Assembly (NCBI GenBank): GCA_035048495.1
Contig: CM068541.1
Location: 4,843,929 to 4,907,928, forward strand
Length of the DNA stretch: 64,000 bases
Reading direction: 5' to 3'
DNA from: Euptelea pleiosperma
Lineage: Eukaryota; Streptophyta; Magnoliopsida; Ranunculales; Eupteleaceae
A model generated the notes under the pieces. The model was not told where the DNA came from. It worked only from the letters and a program-made list of their open reading frames with translations, and searched no databases. Made by a program: the position numbers and the translations under genes. Every line of letters starts with the position of its first letter. Position 1 is the stretch's first letter. Below, piece by piece: positions 13,801-23,801 of the stretch.

Positions 13801-14048
13801 ACATAAATTTCTGACTAAATTACAGAATTCAGGAAGCTCAAACCTTAAAAGGAACAAGCAAATAGAGGAAACACTGTAAACAACCAACCTTGAAAGCGGT
13901 TCAAGCGTAGAAGAAGAAGAGAGGGGATTGTAGACCAAATGGTTTTTCGATTTGAAAGAAGCTGACTTTCTGTAATTTCTCGTGTTGGAGAACGACGAAA
14001 AGATGAAACAGAGATTGCACAGAACACAGAAGGTAGAGAAGTCGCCAT
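7881..14048 (-). CDS. PTOX: Plastid terminal oxidase (PTOX / IMMUTANS), chloroplast
   Basis: Plastoquinol:oxygen oxidase of the AOX-type diiron family, on thylakoids; in plants it supports carotenoid desaturation and chlororespiration. Nine exons on the minus strand: 14048-13889, 11697-11502, 11150-11057, 10461-10346, 10194-10086, 9020-8952, 8663-8592, 8508-8461, 8011-7881. Signatures read in order: [101 protein letters not shown] and [16 protein letters not shown]. The Glu and His ligand motifs (LET, NEMHH, VEEH, DEAEH) are all present. The 48-nt eighth exon (16 aa) is the known PTOX-specific insertion relative to mitochondrial AOX. Exon 1 ([10 protein letters not shown] start) is Ser-rich like a transit peptide. 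Exons sum to 995 nt, one base short of a whole frame: exon 1 ends in phase 1 but exon 2 requires phase 2 (see findings). The first start codon gives about 331 aa if the break is a one-base error. Confidence 0.95.
12590..13545 (+). mobile_element. LINE/non-LTR pol relic (zf-RVT plus RNase H) in PTOX intron 1
   Basis: Lies antisense inside PTOX intron 1. Near 12660-12800 the frame reads [20 protein letters not shown] then CEMA.MIWHH, the Cys/His layout of the zf-RVT domain at the end of plant LINE reverse transcriptases. About 350 nt on, an RNase H domain is nearly open: [11 protein letters not shown] near 13133, [26 protein letters not shown] near 13238, [10 protein letters not shown] near 13300, and [10 protein letters not shown] near 13435. 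Stops and frameshifts separate the parts. The nearest open piece is 13118-13408. The element is 5'-truncated, as is usual for LINEs. Confidence 0.75.
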
Positions 14049-14055
14049 GATCTCT

Positions 14056-14082
14056 CTGACTCTCTCTCTCTCTCTCTCTCTA
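14056..14082. repeat. CT microsatellite in the PTOX leader region
   Basis: Short TC/CT run immediately upstream of the PTOX start codon; read on the minus strand it is a GA-rich leader. Such tracts are common in plant 5'UTRs. Confidence 0.7.
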
Positions 14083-14137
14083 CGTCTTCTAGTGTCGTAG
14101 AAGGTGGTCCAGTAGTAAGAGAAAAAAAAACAAGGAC

Positions 14138-14147
14138 CATATATATC
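14138..14147 (-). promoter_or_regulatory. Possible PTOX TATA box
   Basis: TATATATGG on the minus strand, about 90 nt upstream of the PTOX ATG. The position suits a TATA box with a short leader. There is no transcript evidence. Confidence 0.35.
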
Positions 14148-14269
14148 TTGGAAATGGTGGAAATTATCATGTATCACATGCGAGTCGAACCTGGGCCAAT
14201 GAGTGCCTGCTGCGTGGCTGCTCGCGTGGAGAAATACTCACCTCGGGATGACTTAAAAACCAAAAAATT

Positions 14270-14672
14270 TAGAAAACCTTCGCTCACACCTGTGTGTGAG
14301 CAAAGCCGATCACACATCACAATATGAGCCACGGGGAACACTCTTATAGGACGATGACCGTATGGATGTTTGGCTAGTCCCTCGATGGACTTGTAAACCA
14401 ACGATTAGCTTGATTAGTGATTTCTAAGCGTTGGATTGGAGTCATTTACATGGGTTGATTTCAACCGTAGAATTTAGAGCATTATTGACCATTATTTGGG
14501 GTACTAGATCCAAAGGTCTGACATAACTAATCATGCTGATTTTTGGCTTTCAGGTCCAACGAGGGACTGGCCATACATCCATACGGTCATCGTAATCTAA
14601 TAGTGTGCCACGTGGCTCATATTGTGATGTGTGATCGGCTTTGCTCACGTACGTGTGAGCGAAGGTTTACTC
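14270..14672. mobile_element. Family-1 palindromic MITE upstream of PTOX
   Basis: Full-length copy about 220 bp upstream of the PTOX ATG. Its ends are an inverted repeat of more than 50 bp (CCTTCGCTCACAC...GAGCAAAGCCGATCACAC and its mirror), and most of the interior is also inverted: ACCGTATGGATGTTTGGC near 14350 against CATACATCCATACGGTCAT near 14572. The right end reads GGTTTACTC. The flanks AAAAAATTT and CGAAAATTT agree at 7 of 9 bases and could be a target duplication. The distal end has CCACGTGG at 14608-14615; the proximal end is mutated (CCACGGGG). No coding capacity. Confidence 0.8.
14608..14615. promoter_or_regulatory. G-box CCACGTGG inside the MITE upstream of PTOX
   Basis: Palindromic CACGTG core, the class bound by bZIP and bHLH factors, about 560 bp upstream of the PTOX ATG. 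It is part of the MITE and so arrived with it. Activity is inferred only. Confidence 0.45.
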
Positions 14673-14708
14673 CGAAAATTTTAGCCTGTCGAACTTTTCC
14701 TGTGGTGC

Positions 14709-15015
14709 AGTGGGAACATAAAGGTACGCCACGTGGAAAACACTTTTCCGGCCCACTGACTCATCAATAATTGCTCCACCCTTAATGGACCTACATACCA
14801 AAAAATCAGCCTTATTGGTGATCTATCGCCATGATTCGAGCAATTTTAATGAAGTGATTTTTAACCATTGGATTCGAGAAATTTTTGGACGATCAGATCG
14901 TATGGCTAGAATCACCAATCGGACTAGTTGTATTACCATGAATGGGAAAGTCAATCATTCATGAGCTAATGGGCCCTAAAGAGTGTACCACGTGGTGCAC
15001 TGTTATACTTCCCAC
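14709..15015. mobile_element. Divergent family-1 MITE copy
   Basis: Ends GTGGGAACATAAAGGTACGC and, inverted, GTGGGAAGTATAACAGTGCA frame an interior that shares the family's GGACCTACATACCAAAAAATC and GATT.GTGAT blocks. CCACGTGG is present near both ends. More diverged than the copy at 14270. Confidence 0.55.
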
Positions 15016-15070
15016 AGGGCCATAGGAACAATTGCTTCAGGCTAGATTTTCTTGCTAGCCCACTGACTTC

Positions 15071-15440
15071 AGCGTAGTATCAAGGATCGGTTCCGGTTCT
15101 GTTAGGTACCCAGAACCAGAACCAGAACCAAAGTTGTTGGTTCTTATCGGTTCCTGTTCTCGTCAGTTCCTATTCTCAACACGATGATCCACGGAACCAG
15201 AACCGAACCGATTGTTTGGTTCCAAGCAGTTCTGGTTCCAGTCCCAGGTGTCGATTCCAGACTTGATAATATGACTTTTAACACTCGTATTCTGGTGGTT
15301 TCTATCGGTTAAGTTCCAACATTAAACAACTCAGAACCAGAATTGTTTTCTCAGTTTGATTCCGGTTCCAATTCTTTTTAGTTGGTTCCCAGAAATGTGG
15401 AACCGAATCAATGTTTTTGGTTTCATAGAACCAACTTTGC
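15071..15440. repeat. GGTTCC/GGAACC-rich inverted low-complexity block
   Basis: Dense GGTTCCGGTTCTG-like words and their complements (CAGAACCAGAACC) alternate over about 370 bp, giving many overlapping inverted repeats. It may be a decayed MITE, but no target duplication was found. Confidence 0.5.
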
Positions 15441-15671
15441 AACAACACGGGAAGAAAAGTTTTTGTCCTTTGCAGCAATAGCATGGGCAACCCCATTTGC
15501 TGCTCTAGGCCTAAACGAAAAGTAACAAAAAGAAAAGACTTTGATGAACTGGTAAATATCCACCAAAAAGAGTAATAGAAGGAATGTCCAAAGTAGAACT
15601 AACTTTAGGGTAGGATTTGAGGTTATCTTAAAATACGGTGACCTTAAGGTTGGGGTTGGAGATGGTTTTTA

Positions 15672-16199
15672 GGCCCTACTTGGTTCACTACATTTGGGCG
15701 CATTAGTCACTTACAACTGTTTGGTTCATGCCCTGTAAATAGATGCAAACGAAGTTTAGCTGATTGGTTGGTAGTGCATTGCAAAAGAATACAATAGATT
15801 ATTTTATTTCTTGATAAAAAAAAATGCACAATAAAAATATTGTTATCATATTATTTTTTTTTTTAAGGGAAAGTTTGGGTTTAGGTGGCCCCGACCAACT
15901 ATATCAAAAAATTAGAAAATTAAAATAAAAATTAAAAAATAATAATAATAATAATAAATGACCACCGTTATTATAATTATTAATGTTTTTCGGAAGAAAA
16001 AAATATCGAGCTAATACAATGCAAGCACTTGCATCAGGTTTTGGGCTGCACTTGCTTGCATCTATTTTGTTAAGGAGTTGCAAAGGCTTGGAACCCATTT
16101 GCACGGCAGTTCATTTGCACCCTCCAACCAATCACTTGTAATTCTAAAATTGTGGCAAGTGAGTGCATTGCACTCAATTTGCTGTGAACCAAGCAGGCC
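15672..16199. mobile_element. Tourist-like (PIF/Harbinger) MITE, 528 bp
   Basis: Terminal inverted repeats GGCCCTACTTGGTTCAC and GTGAACCAAGCAGGCC, flanked on both sides by TTA (15669-15671 and 16200-16202), the PIF/Harbinger target duplication. The interior is AT-rich with no coding capacity. Confidence 0.75.
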
Positions 16200-16595
16200 T
16201 TATAATTGGCAAACAATGCGATACCTTTAAAAAAAAAAAAAAACTTTCTGTTTATAAGAGGATCATTTTCGTTTTCCATGCGAGATCAAAAAGTGGTCTC
16301 GCAACATCCAAGGTCGCCATCTGTTCACGGCTAGGTGGCCGCATTGAGAGATGCGAAAATTTTCAGATGTGTCCAATGCATACTACGCACAACGCGTAGA
16401 ACAACAGGACCAACCGAAAAAACAGTAAGTAACTGCCCCAGTTGTGCGCACTTCACTCGCTTGATTTGTGGGAAAAAGACAAAAGAGAGGATATCGGAGA
16501 CTACAGAACAAACGACTCCTCGCCATCATAAAGGATATTCGAAATCGAAATCAATACGAACAGTGAACAGACGACAAAGACATTGTGCGTTTCAG

Positions 16596-16772
16596 ATGTC
16601 TGAAGCATTGAAGCTATCGAATGATTTCCTGCAGCAACGACATCTCCTCGGGATCTCCGGGGTCAACACAATCCCACCTCAAAATGGCTCCATAGAAGAA
16701 ACCTGGGTTCTTCTTTTCTTCATTTCTTCTTCGACGACCCAAGAGTTCTTACAGTACCAACAACACTCCTGA
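16596..16772 (+). other. 58-codon upstream ORF before the RIN4-like start
   Basis: Starts at ATG 16596 and ends with TGA at 16770-16772, then one codon (TTA), then the RIN4-like ATG at 16776 in the same frame. No recognised domain. If transcribed it is a uORF that could reduce or gate translation of the main ORF; whether the leader extends this far is not known. Confidence 0.35.
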
Positions 16773-16775
16773 TTA

Positions 16776-19700
16776 ATGGCTGTAAGTTTTCTTGTTGCTC
16801 TTCATCTCATTTTTCTTTTAAACTTTCTTTGATGGGTATTTGTTTTCTTATTGTTTTCAGTGATTTGGGTTCTAGTTCATCGTTTTATTATTTTGGGGGT
16901 GTTGCATCTTCTGGGTACTCTGTTTTTGGAGATTTTGAGGACATGGTTTTTTTTATTTATGGTCTTTAATTTGCTTTCTCCATTGATATTGTTGTTGTTT
17001 TGGGGTTTTGGAGGTTATTTGTTGTTCTGGGTACTTCCATTTTTGGGGGTTATAGTTTCATAGAAGGTTTTAGCTGTTTTTATTAGGATGTGGGTTTTGA
17101 TTGACGATGTTTCATTTGCTTTCCTGATTGATCTTATGGCTGTTTTTTGGGTTTGGTGGGTGTTTTATGTTCTGAATGATTGTTTTTCACTGTTTTTTTT
17201 TTTTGGTTCTATACTTCCAAAACATAGATTTTCTTCTGCACTTAGAAGACTTAATTGTTCTTGCATGCTCTGAGTACTTGACTTTAAGGTCTTTGCTTTA
17301 TTTCTTCATGTATATATTTTGCATTAAGAATGTTTGATTTATTCCTCTATTGCTTTTTGAGTCCTGGGGATCTTAGTTTTGATTTGTGGAGTTTAATTTG
17401 CTAGCTGATCTTACAGCTGTTTTGGGGGCTTGGGGAGATCTCACATTCTTCATACTTGTTTTTACATTTGTTTTTATGTTTATACTTGCAACTAAAGGCT
17501 GTTTCTTGCACCGATAAGGCGTTGTCTTGGAGCATCTGTTGTTTTTATTTGGAATTTGGATGATAAACTAAAACTATGACTGATGTTGTTATTGAGGGTT
17601 TTGGACAAGATTTTCGATTGATGATGTTTAAGTGTTCTATCTGTTGATCTCATAGCTGTTTCTATTCTGCCTATAATCATTATACTCTTTAGTTGCTTAG
17701 GTTAACAGATTTCAAATACTGTGGATTGTGAGATCTATGGTGTTGGGAACCTACTTGAGCTTCTAATATGGTATATCGCCACCAATTGGTTATTTTGCCT
17801 TTTTATCTTTTAATCCCACTATATATAAGTTCCATGGACTCAACCATTGAGCCCTCAACACCATATCACCTACTTCAAATGAAAGATGTGCAAATCCAGT
17901 TGGAATTATATATCCATTGAACTCTGTTCTTGCTCTTGACAGTTTTGGATTAAGAGACTTGGACCTATGGAATGAGAATTCTTAAGTTATCAATTTAAAT
18001 TTATCTTTGTTATTTGACTAGTGAAAAGGTCTGAGATTACTCCTACATATCAATTGTACTTTATATAGTAGTACACATTTAGAAGTTCACTGAAGAATTG
18101 TTCTTAAGAGGTTCCCTACTTGTACTTCATCCAGCAGCGCTCCCATGTTCCAAAGTTTGGCAACTGGGACAGTGAAAATGTACCTTACACCACATATTTT
18201 GAGAATGCACGCAAAGATAAAGGCACTGGAGCAAAGATGATAAATCCAAATGATCCCGAAGAGAACCCAGATGCCTTCAAATCTGGAATGGAGGGCCATG
18301 AAAATGATGGCAGCCATAATGTAGTTCGGGCTCCACCATCCCGGTTCACTTCTGATAAAATGATGCCTCTTAGTCACACTCAACAGAAAATTTCTCTGGG
18401 CCAACATAACATTGGGAACCGGAAGTCTATTAACTCGGAATCAGCCAGCGACAGAAGCAATTCTGACCTTTCACTTCTACAACCAAACCACCACCGCACA
18501 AGGTCCAGCCAAAAGAAGAGTATGGGAGAAGGTAGCAATAGCTTCTCTCCGGCGTCTCCACCGGCTCGACTGAGAAGTGGAAATCAAGTGGATATTGTAA
18601 GTAAATTCTACTTCCTTCTGTCTTTAATCTCATATGTTGTTTGGACACTACAATTTGGGTGTTATGGTAGCAAATGTCGTGAAGGGTTTCTCATTGTCAA
18701 GCTGATGATACGTGGTTTGAACAGTTTTATAAAAAGGATAAGGGAAAAAGATCGAACGAAATGGTGCTTTGCACACCAACCTCAAGATTTTGTCTTTCCA
18801 AAAAGAAGTTTTTTCTTTTCAGAACTTAAAAATGTGTGTTGAGCTTGAAGCATAACACGCCCATGGATGGTATAAGATGCAAGGATAACTTGTTTAGCTT
18901 TTATTTTTATTTTTCATTCTTTTGGACAAAGGAGTGAGAGAACGTGAGAAAATTCATACATAATGTTTTATGAACACTTTAAGCTCTTTAAATCATGTTT
19001 GCTCACCTAAAAAAAAAAAAATCATGTTTGCTCACCAGTATTTATGCAAAGCTTGTGAGTAATGTTGTATGTAATTTTCCAAAATTAAGTGGTAACAGAC
19101 TTCCCAAAGAGTACCCTTTTCTCTTATTTAAAGTTTTGTGTACTCATGGGTGCCACTGTTTGTTTATTTGATTTTTTTCTCTCTCTACTTTAGCATCTCT
19201 GTTTGTTTTTTTTAATTCTTTGAAACAGATAATATGATAACATTAGGGTTATATAAAAGTTTGGTGCAAATATAAATACATTCTAACCCGTGCACTTTTC
19301 TGTATTGTCTTGTAATTTTACGGGTTGCAGCCTCAAAGAGTGGCATCAGTCCCCAAGTTCGGTGCTTGGGATGAAACAGACCCCAAATCAGGTGAAGGGT
19401 TTACTGTCATCTTTAACAAAGTAAAAGAAGAGAAGCAAATTGGAGCATCCAAGCTCCCAACATTGCCCCCAAAGGCAACCGACTACTCCAACGGTCAGCG
19501 AAACCATGGAAGTTCTTCCTCAAGGTCAAAGGTGTGTGCACGTCTCATTTTATACGTTTTATCTTGATTCTCAAATACAGTAAATTAAGACTGTGAAGAA
19601 CCAAATGATATTGTATAGATCCTGATGATTCTTCTTTGTCCCATTTCATATGATAACCCCATATAGTTCAACATGCCCAGCATACCCGTATCCAAACGAA

Positions 19701-20204
19701 ATGATACCAACACTTCTTGCGGATATTGCTGCCTTATAATCTTTTTCTTCCTATTTTCCTATTGGTTATCAACTCATAACAGTTTCTTCATTTGTTTTGA
19801 CAAAAAAACATATAAATGGTATCTTGTAACAAATTTTTTTCCCAACACCCTTTGCAATGTAAGAAGTTCCATTACATTTAGCACGGTGTAAATACTAAAA
19901 AATGATACTTTAGCCTAAAAAACTAGACATTGAAGCATTAAATGGATAAAATGGATGGCAAAGTAAGAATTTTTATTACATTTAACACGATGTAAATACA
20001 AAAGAATGATTCTTAGCCTAAAAAACTAAACATTCGTATCTGGGTCTTGGATTTTTGGAAATTAAGAATTGTATCCTGTTGTCCTTACCGCGATGCCTGT
20101 ATCCGTGTCTGCATATGAGCATCTTAGCTGCTTTCTTTATCCAACCTCATTTTTTTTCTTCTCTTCAATGGTTTGTTATGCAGAGTTGCTGCTGTTTTTT
20201 TTAG
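16776..20204 (+). CDS. RIN4: RIN4-like immune regulator with two NOI domains
   Basis: RPM1-interacting protein 4 family: membrane-tethered regulator of pattern-triggered immunity, targeted by bacterial effectors and guarded by NLR receptors. Four exons, 16776-16781, 18135-18596, 19331-19531 and 20184-20204, all phase 0, giving 229 aa (Arabidopsis RIN4 is about 211). The first exon encodes only Met-Ala; the family typically begins MAQRS. N-terminal NOI at residues about 6-50: [15 protein letters not shown], then [16 protein letters not shown]-terminal NOI at about 163-200: [22 protein letters not shown]. Each VPxFGxW is the site cut by AvrRpt2-type proteases in known RIN4s. The last exon encodes only SCCCFF, a Cys cluster matching the palmitoylated RIN4 tail, which supports this small exon. 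The exon 2 acceptor is a CAGCAG tandem, so a form lacking Gln3 is possible. Confidence 0.92.
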
Positions 20205-21024
20205 AGGTCCAACAGGTGATCTATGAGGATCGTAGGCTTCTTACGGACCGCACCTAATGATGACAAGAGTATATAGCATTTCCCTTTGTTGCTGTTTTTT
20301 CAGTGTAATTCACAACTGATTGTTAAGAAATGTATTCCTATAGTCGTATTCGTTGTTCTATTTACAATTTTCTTTCACCATTCATCCTCGTGGAGTAAAA
20401 GAACAAACTGTCTTTGTTGGCTTTTCCTCTGTGTATTGAACACCTTCAGATATGATTATTGTTTTTGAGGTTATTATTTGTTAACCACTATCTTAATTCA
20501 GATATGGATTTTAGGGGGTAAAGACTTCTTCTTCTTCTTGGTGGGTTTTTGGAACTTTGGTTAAAATGCAGATGAATTAGACACTGTTAATAAGTTTTTT
20601 GAGTCAGCGACGCTGTCTGAGTCGCGTCTAATCACTAATGAATATAAATGGGACCGTTATAACGGCATTACATTATTGTTACGACCGTTAGCCGCTATAA
20701 CGTGTCAACGAAATCCAAAAAGAAAATATTTTCCAAGCTTAATCTACAGGTAAACTTAAATAACAGTTAACAGCCATTATAATGTCCGTTAATTTGAAAA
20801 TAACGGCTGGAAGTTAGATTGAGCGTTTATAGCGTTAAATACAATTATAACGGCATTATAAGCATTTGTTAAAACTTAAAAGCATGCTTAGTTGTAGAAT
20901 TGTGTGCATTGGATGGGTGGACTGGCCTGATAGAGACCTGAGCCCAGAACGCTTTGAACTGGTCTGAAACCTCAGTTTGAGGCCCGGCCCGGCACCGGCA
21001 CCGGCACCGCCCTTCTATCGCTTG

Positions 21025-21315
21025 TGGGTATTCATATGAACCACATGGCACATTCTCAGAGACCACTGACCGTATGGATGTTTGTCACATCTCTAGGTAG
21101 ACTGGTGATTTCTAACCGTTGGATTTGAGTATTTTTTTTTCACGGGTTGATGTTTGTGGGATTTGAGCATTATTTGGAATTCTCGGATCCAATGGTTAGA
21201 TATCACCAATCAGGCTTATTTTTGGTCTGTAGGTCCACTCAGGGACAGGGTGTGCCAGACATCCATATGGTCGTTGGTCTCTAAGAATGTGCCACGTGGC
21301 TCGTACGGATGCAAA
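21025..21315. mobile_element. Family-1 MITE copy
   Basis: Left end resembles ATGAACCACATGGCACATTC, followed by GACCGTATGGATGTTTG; the right half mirrors it with ACATCCATATGGTCG and GTGCCACGTGGCTCGTA. The centre holds the family's GGATTTGAGCATTATTTGG block. Confidence 0.7.
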
Positions 21316-21407
21316 GACATCCGCGACCAAAACTGGACTTCTTTAATTAATGTACTGATTTTTTGCACATTCTTGTGAGTCCATTTTTGCTAATGGACGC
21401 TCAAGGA

Positions 21408-21600
21408 CCTCCATGGGCCACGTGGCACACTCTTAGAGACTGCTGACCATAGGGATGTTTGGCCTATCCCTAGGTGGACCTATACACCAAAAATAAGTCT
21501 GATTGTTGATTTCATTTCCAACCGTTGAATTTGTGACTTTTCATGGCTAGAATTTTAAGAATGGGATTCCAGCATTATTTGGGGTACTCATCCATGGCAA
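21408..21600. mobile_element. Half copy of the family-1 MITE
   Basis: Only the left half is present: GCCACGTGGCACACTCTTAG, GATGTTTGGCCTATCCCTAG, GTGGACCTATACACCAAAAA, ending near GCATTATTTGGGGTACTCAT. The right half is missing, just upstream of the hAT-like element at 21632. Confidence 0.65.
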
Positions 21601-21631
21601 ACTCTGGACGGTGATATTGCGATGGTAAAGC

Positions 21632-22631
21632 CATGGTTTAAAAAGCGGCTGTTATAGCAAAAATAACGGCAGTTATGTTATATACTGTTTTAACGCCTTC
21701 ATTATACCAGACTTTTTTGTTGTTGTTGAAAATAACGGCTGTTATAACGAAAATAACCACCGTTATTTTTTGAAAAGAAATTTGTTAAAAAAGCCATTTT
21801 CCGTTATAAATTTTACGAAAAATTACATAAGCAAAAATAAATTTTAATGTATTTACAAAACAACTTTTTTTTTTTTTTTAAATTTACAAAAAAAAAATAA
21901 CTACAACGTTTTCTCCAAGTCAAATCTGACAAGCGCCCTTTTAAAGAATGTTTTCACCTGAAATACGCCATTTGAAAGGGCATTTGTCACTTCACTCTCT
22001 CTCCCTCTAAAACCTCCTCTCCTGCCATTTCTCCTCTCTATCCGGTTGCTCCCCTCCGATGAACTCCCCCTCTCCCGCCCGTTGTCCTAGCGCGCGCCCC
22101 TCCCTCCGATCTAATTTCTAGCGGTCTCCTTGAAACATACATTTTGTTGTATTTTTTTTTCTTTTCAAGGGGTGTGGGATAAACATCCATGTGGCATATG
22201 GGCCTAGATGGCAGCTGTGTCTACCAAAAATCGTGTTTCCGCATTTGAAAATGTTTCAGTCATACCGTCTTACACCTTTTCCTTTTTTTTTATTTTTTGG
22301 GTCATCACTACAAAAAATCATCAGGTGGCAGAGACAGGTGAAAACATTCTTTCGGATGCTTTTTTGAAGGGCGTTTGTCTGAGTGTCATATTTGACTTTG
22401 AGTTATATTTTTTTTGTAAATTTAAAAAAGTTTTTTTGGTTTTTGTAAGTACATTAAAGTTTACTTTTGTATATGTAATTTTTCATAAATTTTATTGAAA
22501 ATTTGAAATTCAAAACTTGAATTTTGGCACCATTTTTTTCATTTCTGCTCTGTGCACTACAATCCGTTATAACGGAAAAATGGTAACGCCCCAGTCCGTT
22601 ATACCATTATAACGGCCCCATTTAAACCTTG
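21632..22631. mobile_element. hAT-like non-autonomous element, 1000 bp
   Basis: Ends CATGGTTTAAA and TTTAAACCTTG (inverted CAAGGTTTAAA), flanked by GGTAAAGC (21624-21631) and GGTAAAAC (22632-22639), 7 of 8 identical, as expected for hAT target duplications. Subterminal arms are rich in GTTATAACGG words. Further in, AAAGAATGTTTTCACCTG near 21945 is mirrored by CAGGTGAAAACATTCTTTC near 22335, so the element is a long imperfect palindrome. The centre (about 21990-22110) is CT-rich. A short family-1-like piece (AAACATCCATGTGGCATA) lies near 22180. No transposase. Confidence 0.65.
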
Positions 22632-22734
22632 GGTAAAACTACAAGCACAACAGTTTGGAGTGTTTATTTAGATAGAACTTTGTGACGGATGTCCATCGTC
22701 ATTAACCACGTCATCATTAACCATTAACGTGGAT

Positions 22735-23560
22735 GGCAGATTTAGTATGCAAACATTGTCCGTACTGTTGGATTTCCCTGGAAAAGGGTGTTATTTCAAT
22801 GTTTTCAAAACAAAATATTTTATAAATTAAAAACACGTTTTTCAGTGAGCATTGAATGGTGGATACAATGTTTGTATACTTTTAAGTATGCAAATGGTTA
22901 CATACTAGACCCACCGAGACGGACAAATTTAGTATGCAACCATTTGCATACTTAAAAATACGCAAACATTGTCAGTACTGTTGGATTTCCCTTGAAAACT
23001 GTGTTATTTTAATGTTTTCAAAACAAAATACTTTATAAATTAAAAACACGTTTTTCAATAAACATTGAACGGTGGATACAATGTTTGCATGCCTTTAAGT
23101 ATGGTTGCATACTAGACCGACCCGTTTGACAGGGTTGGTCTAGTACACAGCCATTTGAATATTATACAAACATTGTATTACCATTCAATGCTCATTGAAA
23201 AACGTATTTTTTTAATTTATAAAATATTTTGTTTTGAAAACATTGAAATAACACAGTTTTCAAGCGAAATCCAACAGTACCGACAATGTTTGTGTACATT
23301 TTAAGTATGCAAATGGTTGCATACCAAATTTGTCCCGGTCAAACATCCATACGGTCAGTAGCCTCTAAGGGGTCGGTCTAGTGTGCAAGCAATTGTATAC
23401 TTTAAAGTATGCAAACATTGTATCCACCATTCAATATTCATTGAAAAACGTGTTCTTTAATTTATAAAATATTTTGTTTTGAAAACATTGAAATAACACA
23501 GTTTTCAAGGGAAATCCAACAGTACTGACAATGTTTGCATACTAAATTTTTCCTGTTTGA
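22735..23560. repeat. Four copies of a ~200-bp element, two direct and two inverted
   Basis: Each copy shares GTACTGTTGGATTTCCCT, then TTTTCAAAACAAAATA, TTATAAATTAAAAACACG, a GGTGGATACAATGTTTG-like block and a CTAGACC end. Copies run at about 22738-22915 (+), 22922-23125 (+), 23135-23335 (-) and 23370-23560 (-). Ends contain inverted GTATGCAA words. The cluster lies between pieces of family-1 MITE (23338-23370 and 23557 on), so it inserted into, or recombined with, that family. Confidence 0.75.
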
Positions 23561-23801
23561 CCCAGCACTAGGTGGACCCAAACACCAAAAATCAGCTTGA
23601 TTAGTGATTTCAAACCTTAAATTCCCACGGTTAAAATCAAGCCATGAAAATAACTCCAATCCAACGCTTATAAATCACTAATCAGGTTTATTTTGGTTTG
23701 TAGATCCATCTAGGGATTGGCCAAGCATCCATCCATACGGCCAGCGTCCTTTAAGAATATGCCACGTGGCTCCTATTGTGGCGGTCAGTGAAGCTTTACT
23801 C
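23557..23801. mobile_element. Family-1 MITE copy upstream of the EHD gene
   Basis: Truncated at its left end by the 200-bp repeat cluster. Carries the family's CCAAAAATCAGCTTGATTAG block and its mirror, CATCCATACGGCCAGCGTCC, then GCCACGTGGCTCCTATTGTG and the terminus GAAGCTTTACTC. The terminus is about 280 bp upstream of the EHD ATG. Confidence 0.75.
23762..23769. promoter_or_regulatory. G-box CCACGTGG inside the MITE upstream of EHD
   Basis: CACGTG core about 310 bp upstream of the EHD start codon, contributed by the MITE end. Candidate bZIP/bHLH site; not tested. Confidence 0.45.

Larger units (their letters stand above)
20205..21631. other. RIN4-like 3' flank and repeat-rich intergenic DNA
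   Basis: The 3' flank of the RIN4-like gene runs to about 20500. From 20640 to 20870 there are diverged GTTATAACGG inverted repeats related to the 1-kb element at 21632. At 20990-21010 a CGGCACCGGCACCGGCACCG triplet run occurs. Two family-1 MITE pieces follow. No gene seen. Confidence 0.5.

Noticed and set aside
14174..14770. Two 75-codon frames, one on each strand, with similar proteins
   Set aside because: They are the two arms of the palindromic MITE read in opposite directions, not duplicated genes.
16335..16772. 145-codon open frame upstream of RIN4
   Set aside because: Only its last 58 codons follow an ATG; the rest lacks a start and domain. Kept only as a possible uORF.
19673..19891. 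Frame starting with [11 protein letters not shown] and a CGYCC motif as possible last RIN4 exon
   Set aside because: A plausible acceptor precedes it, but it continues into a long unrelated hydrophobic stretch. The short exon at 20184 gives the family's SCCCF tail directly, which fits better.
22735..23560. Spaced repeats that could suggest a CRISPR array
   Set aside because: Units are about 200 bp, in both orientations, without uniform short repeats or spacers; this is a plant nuclear locus.
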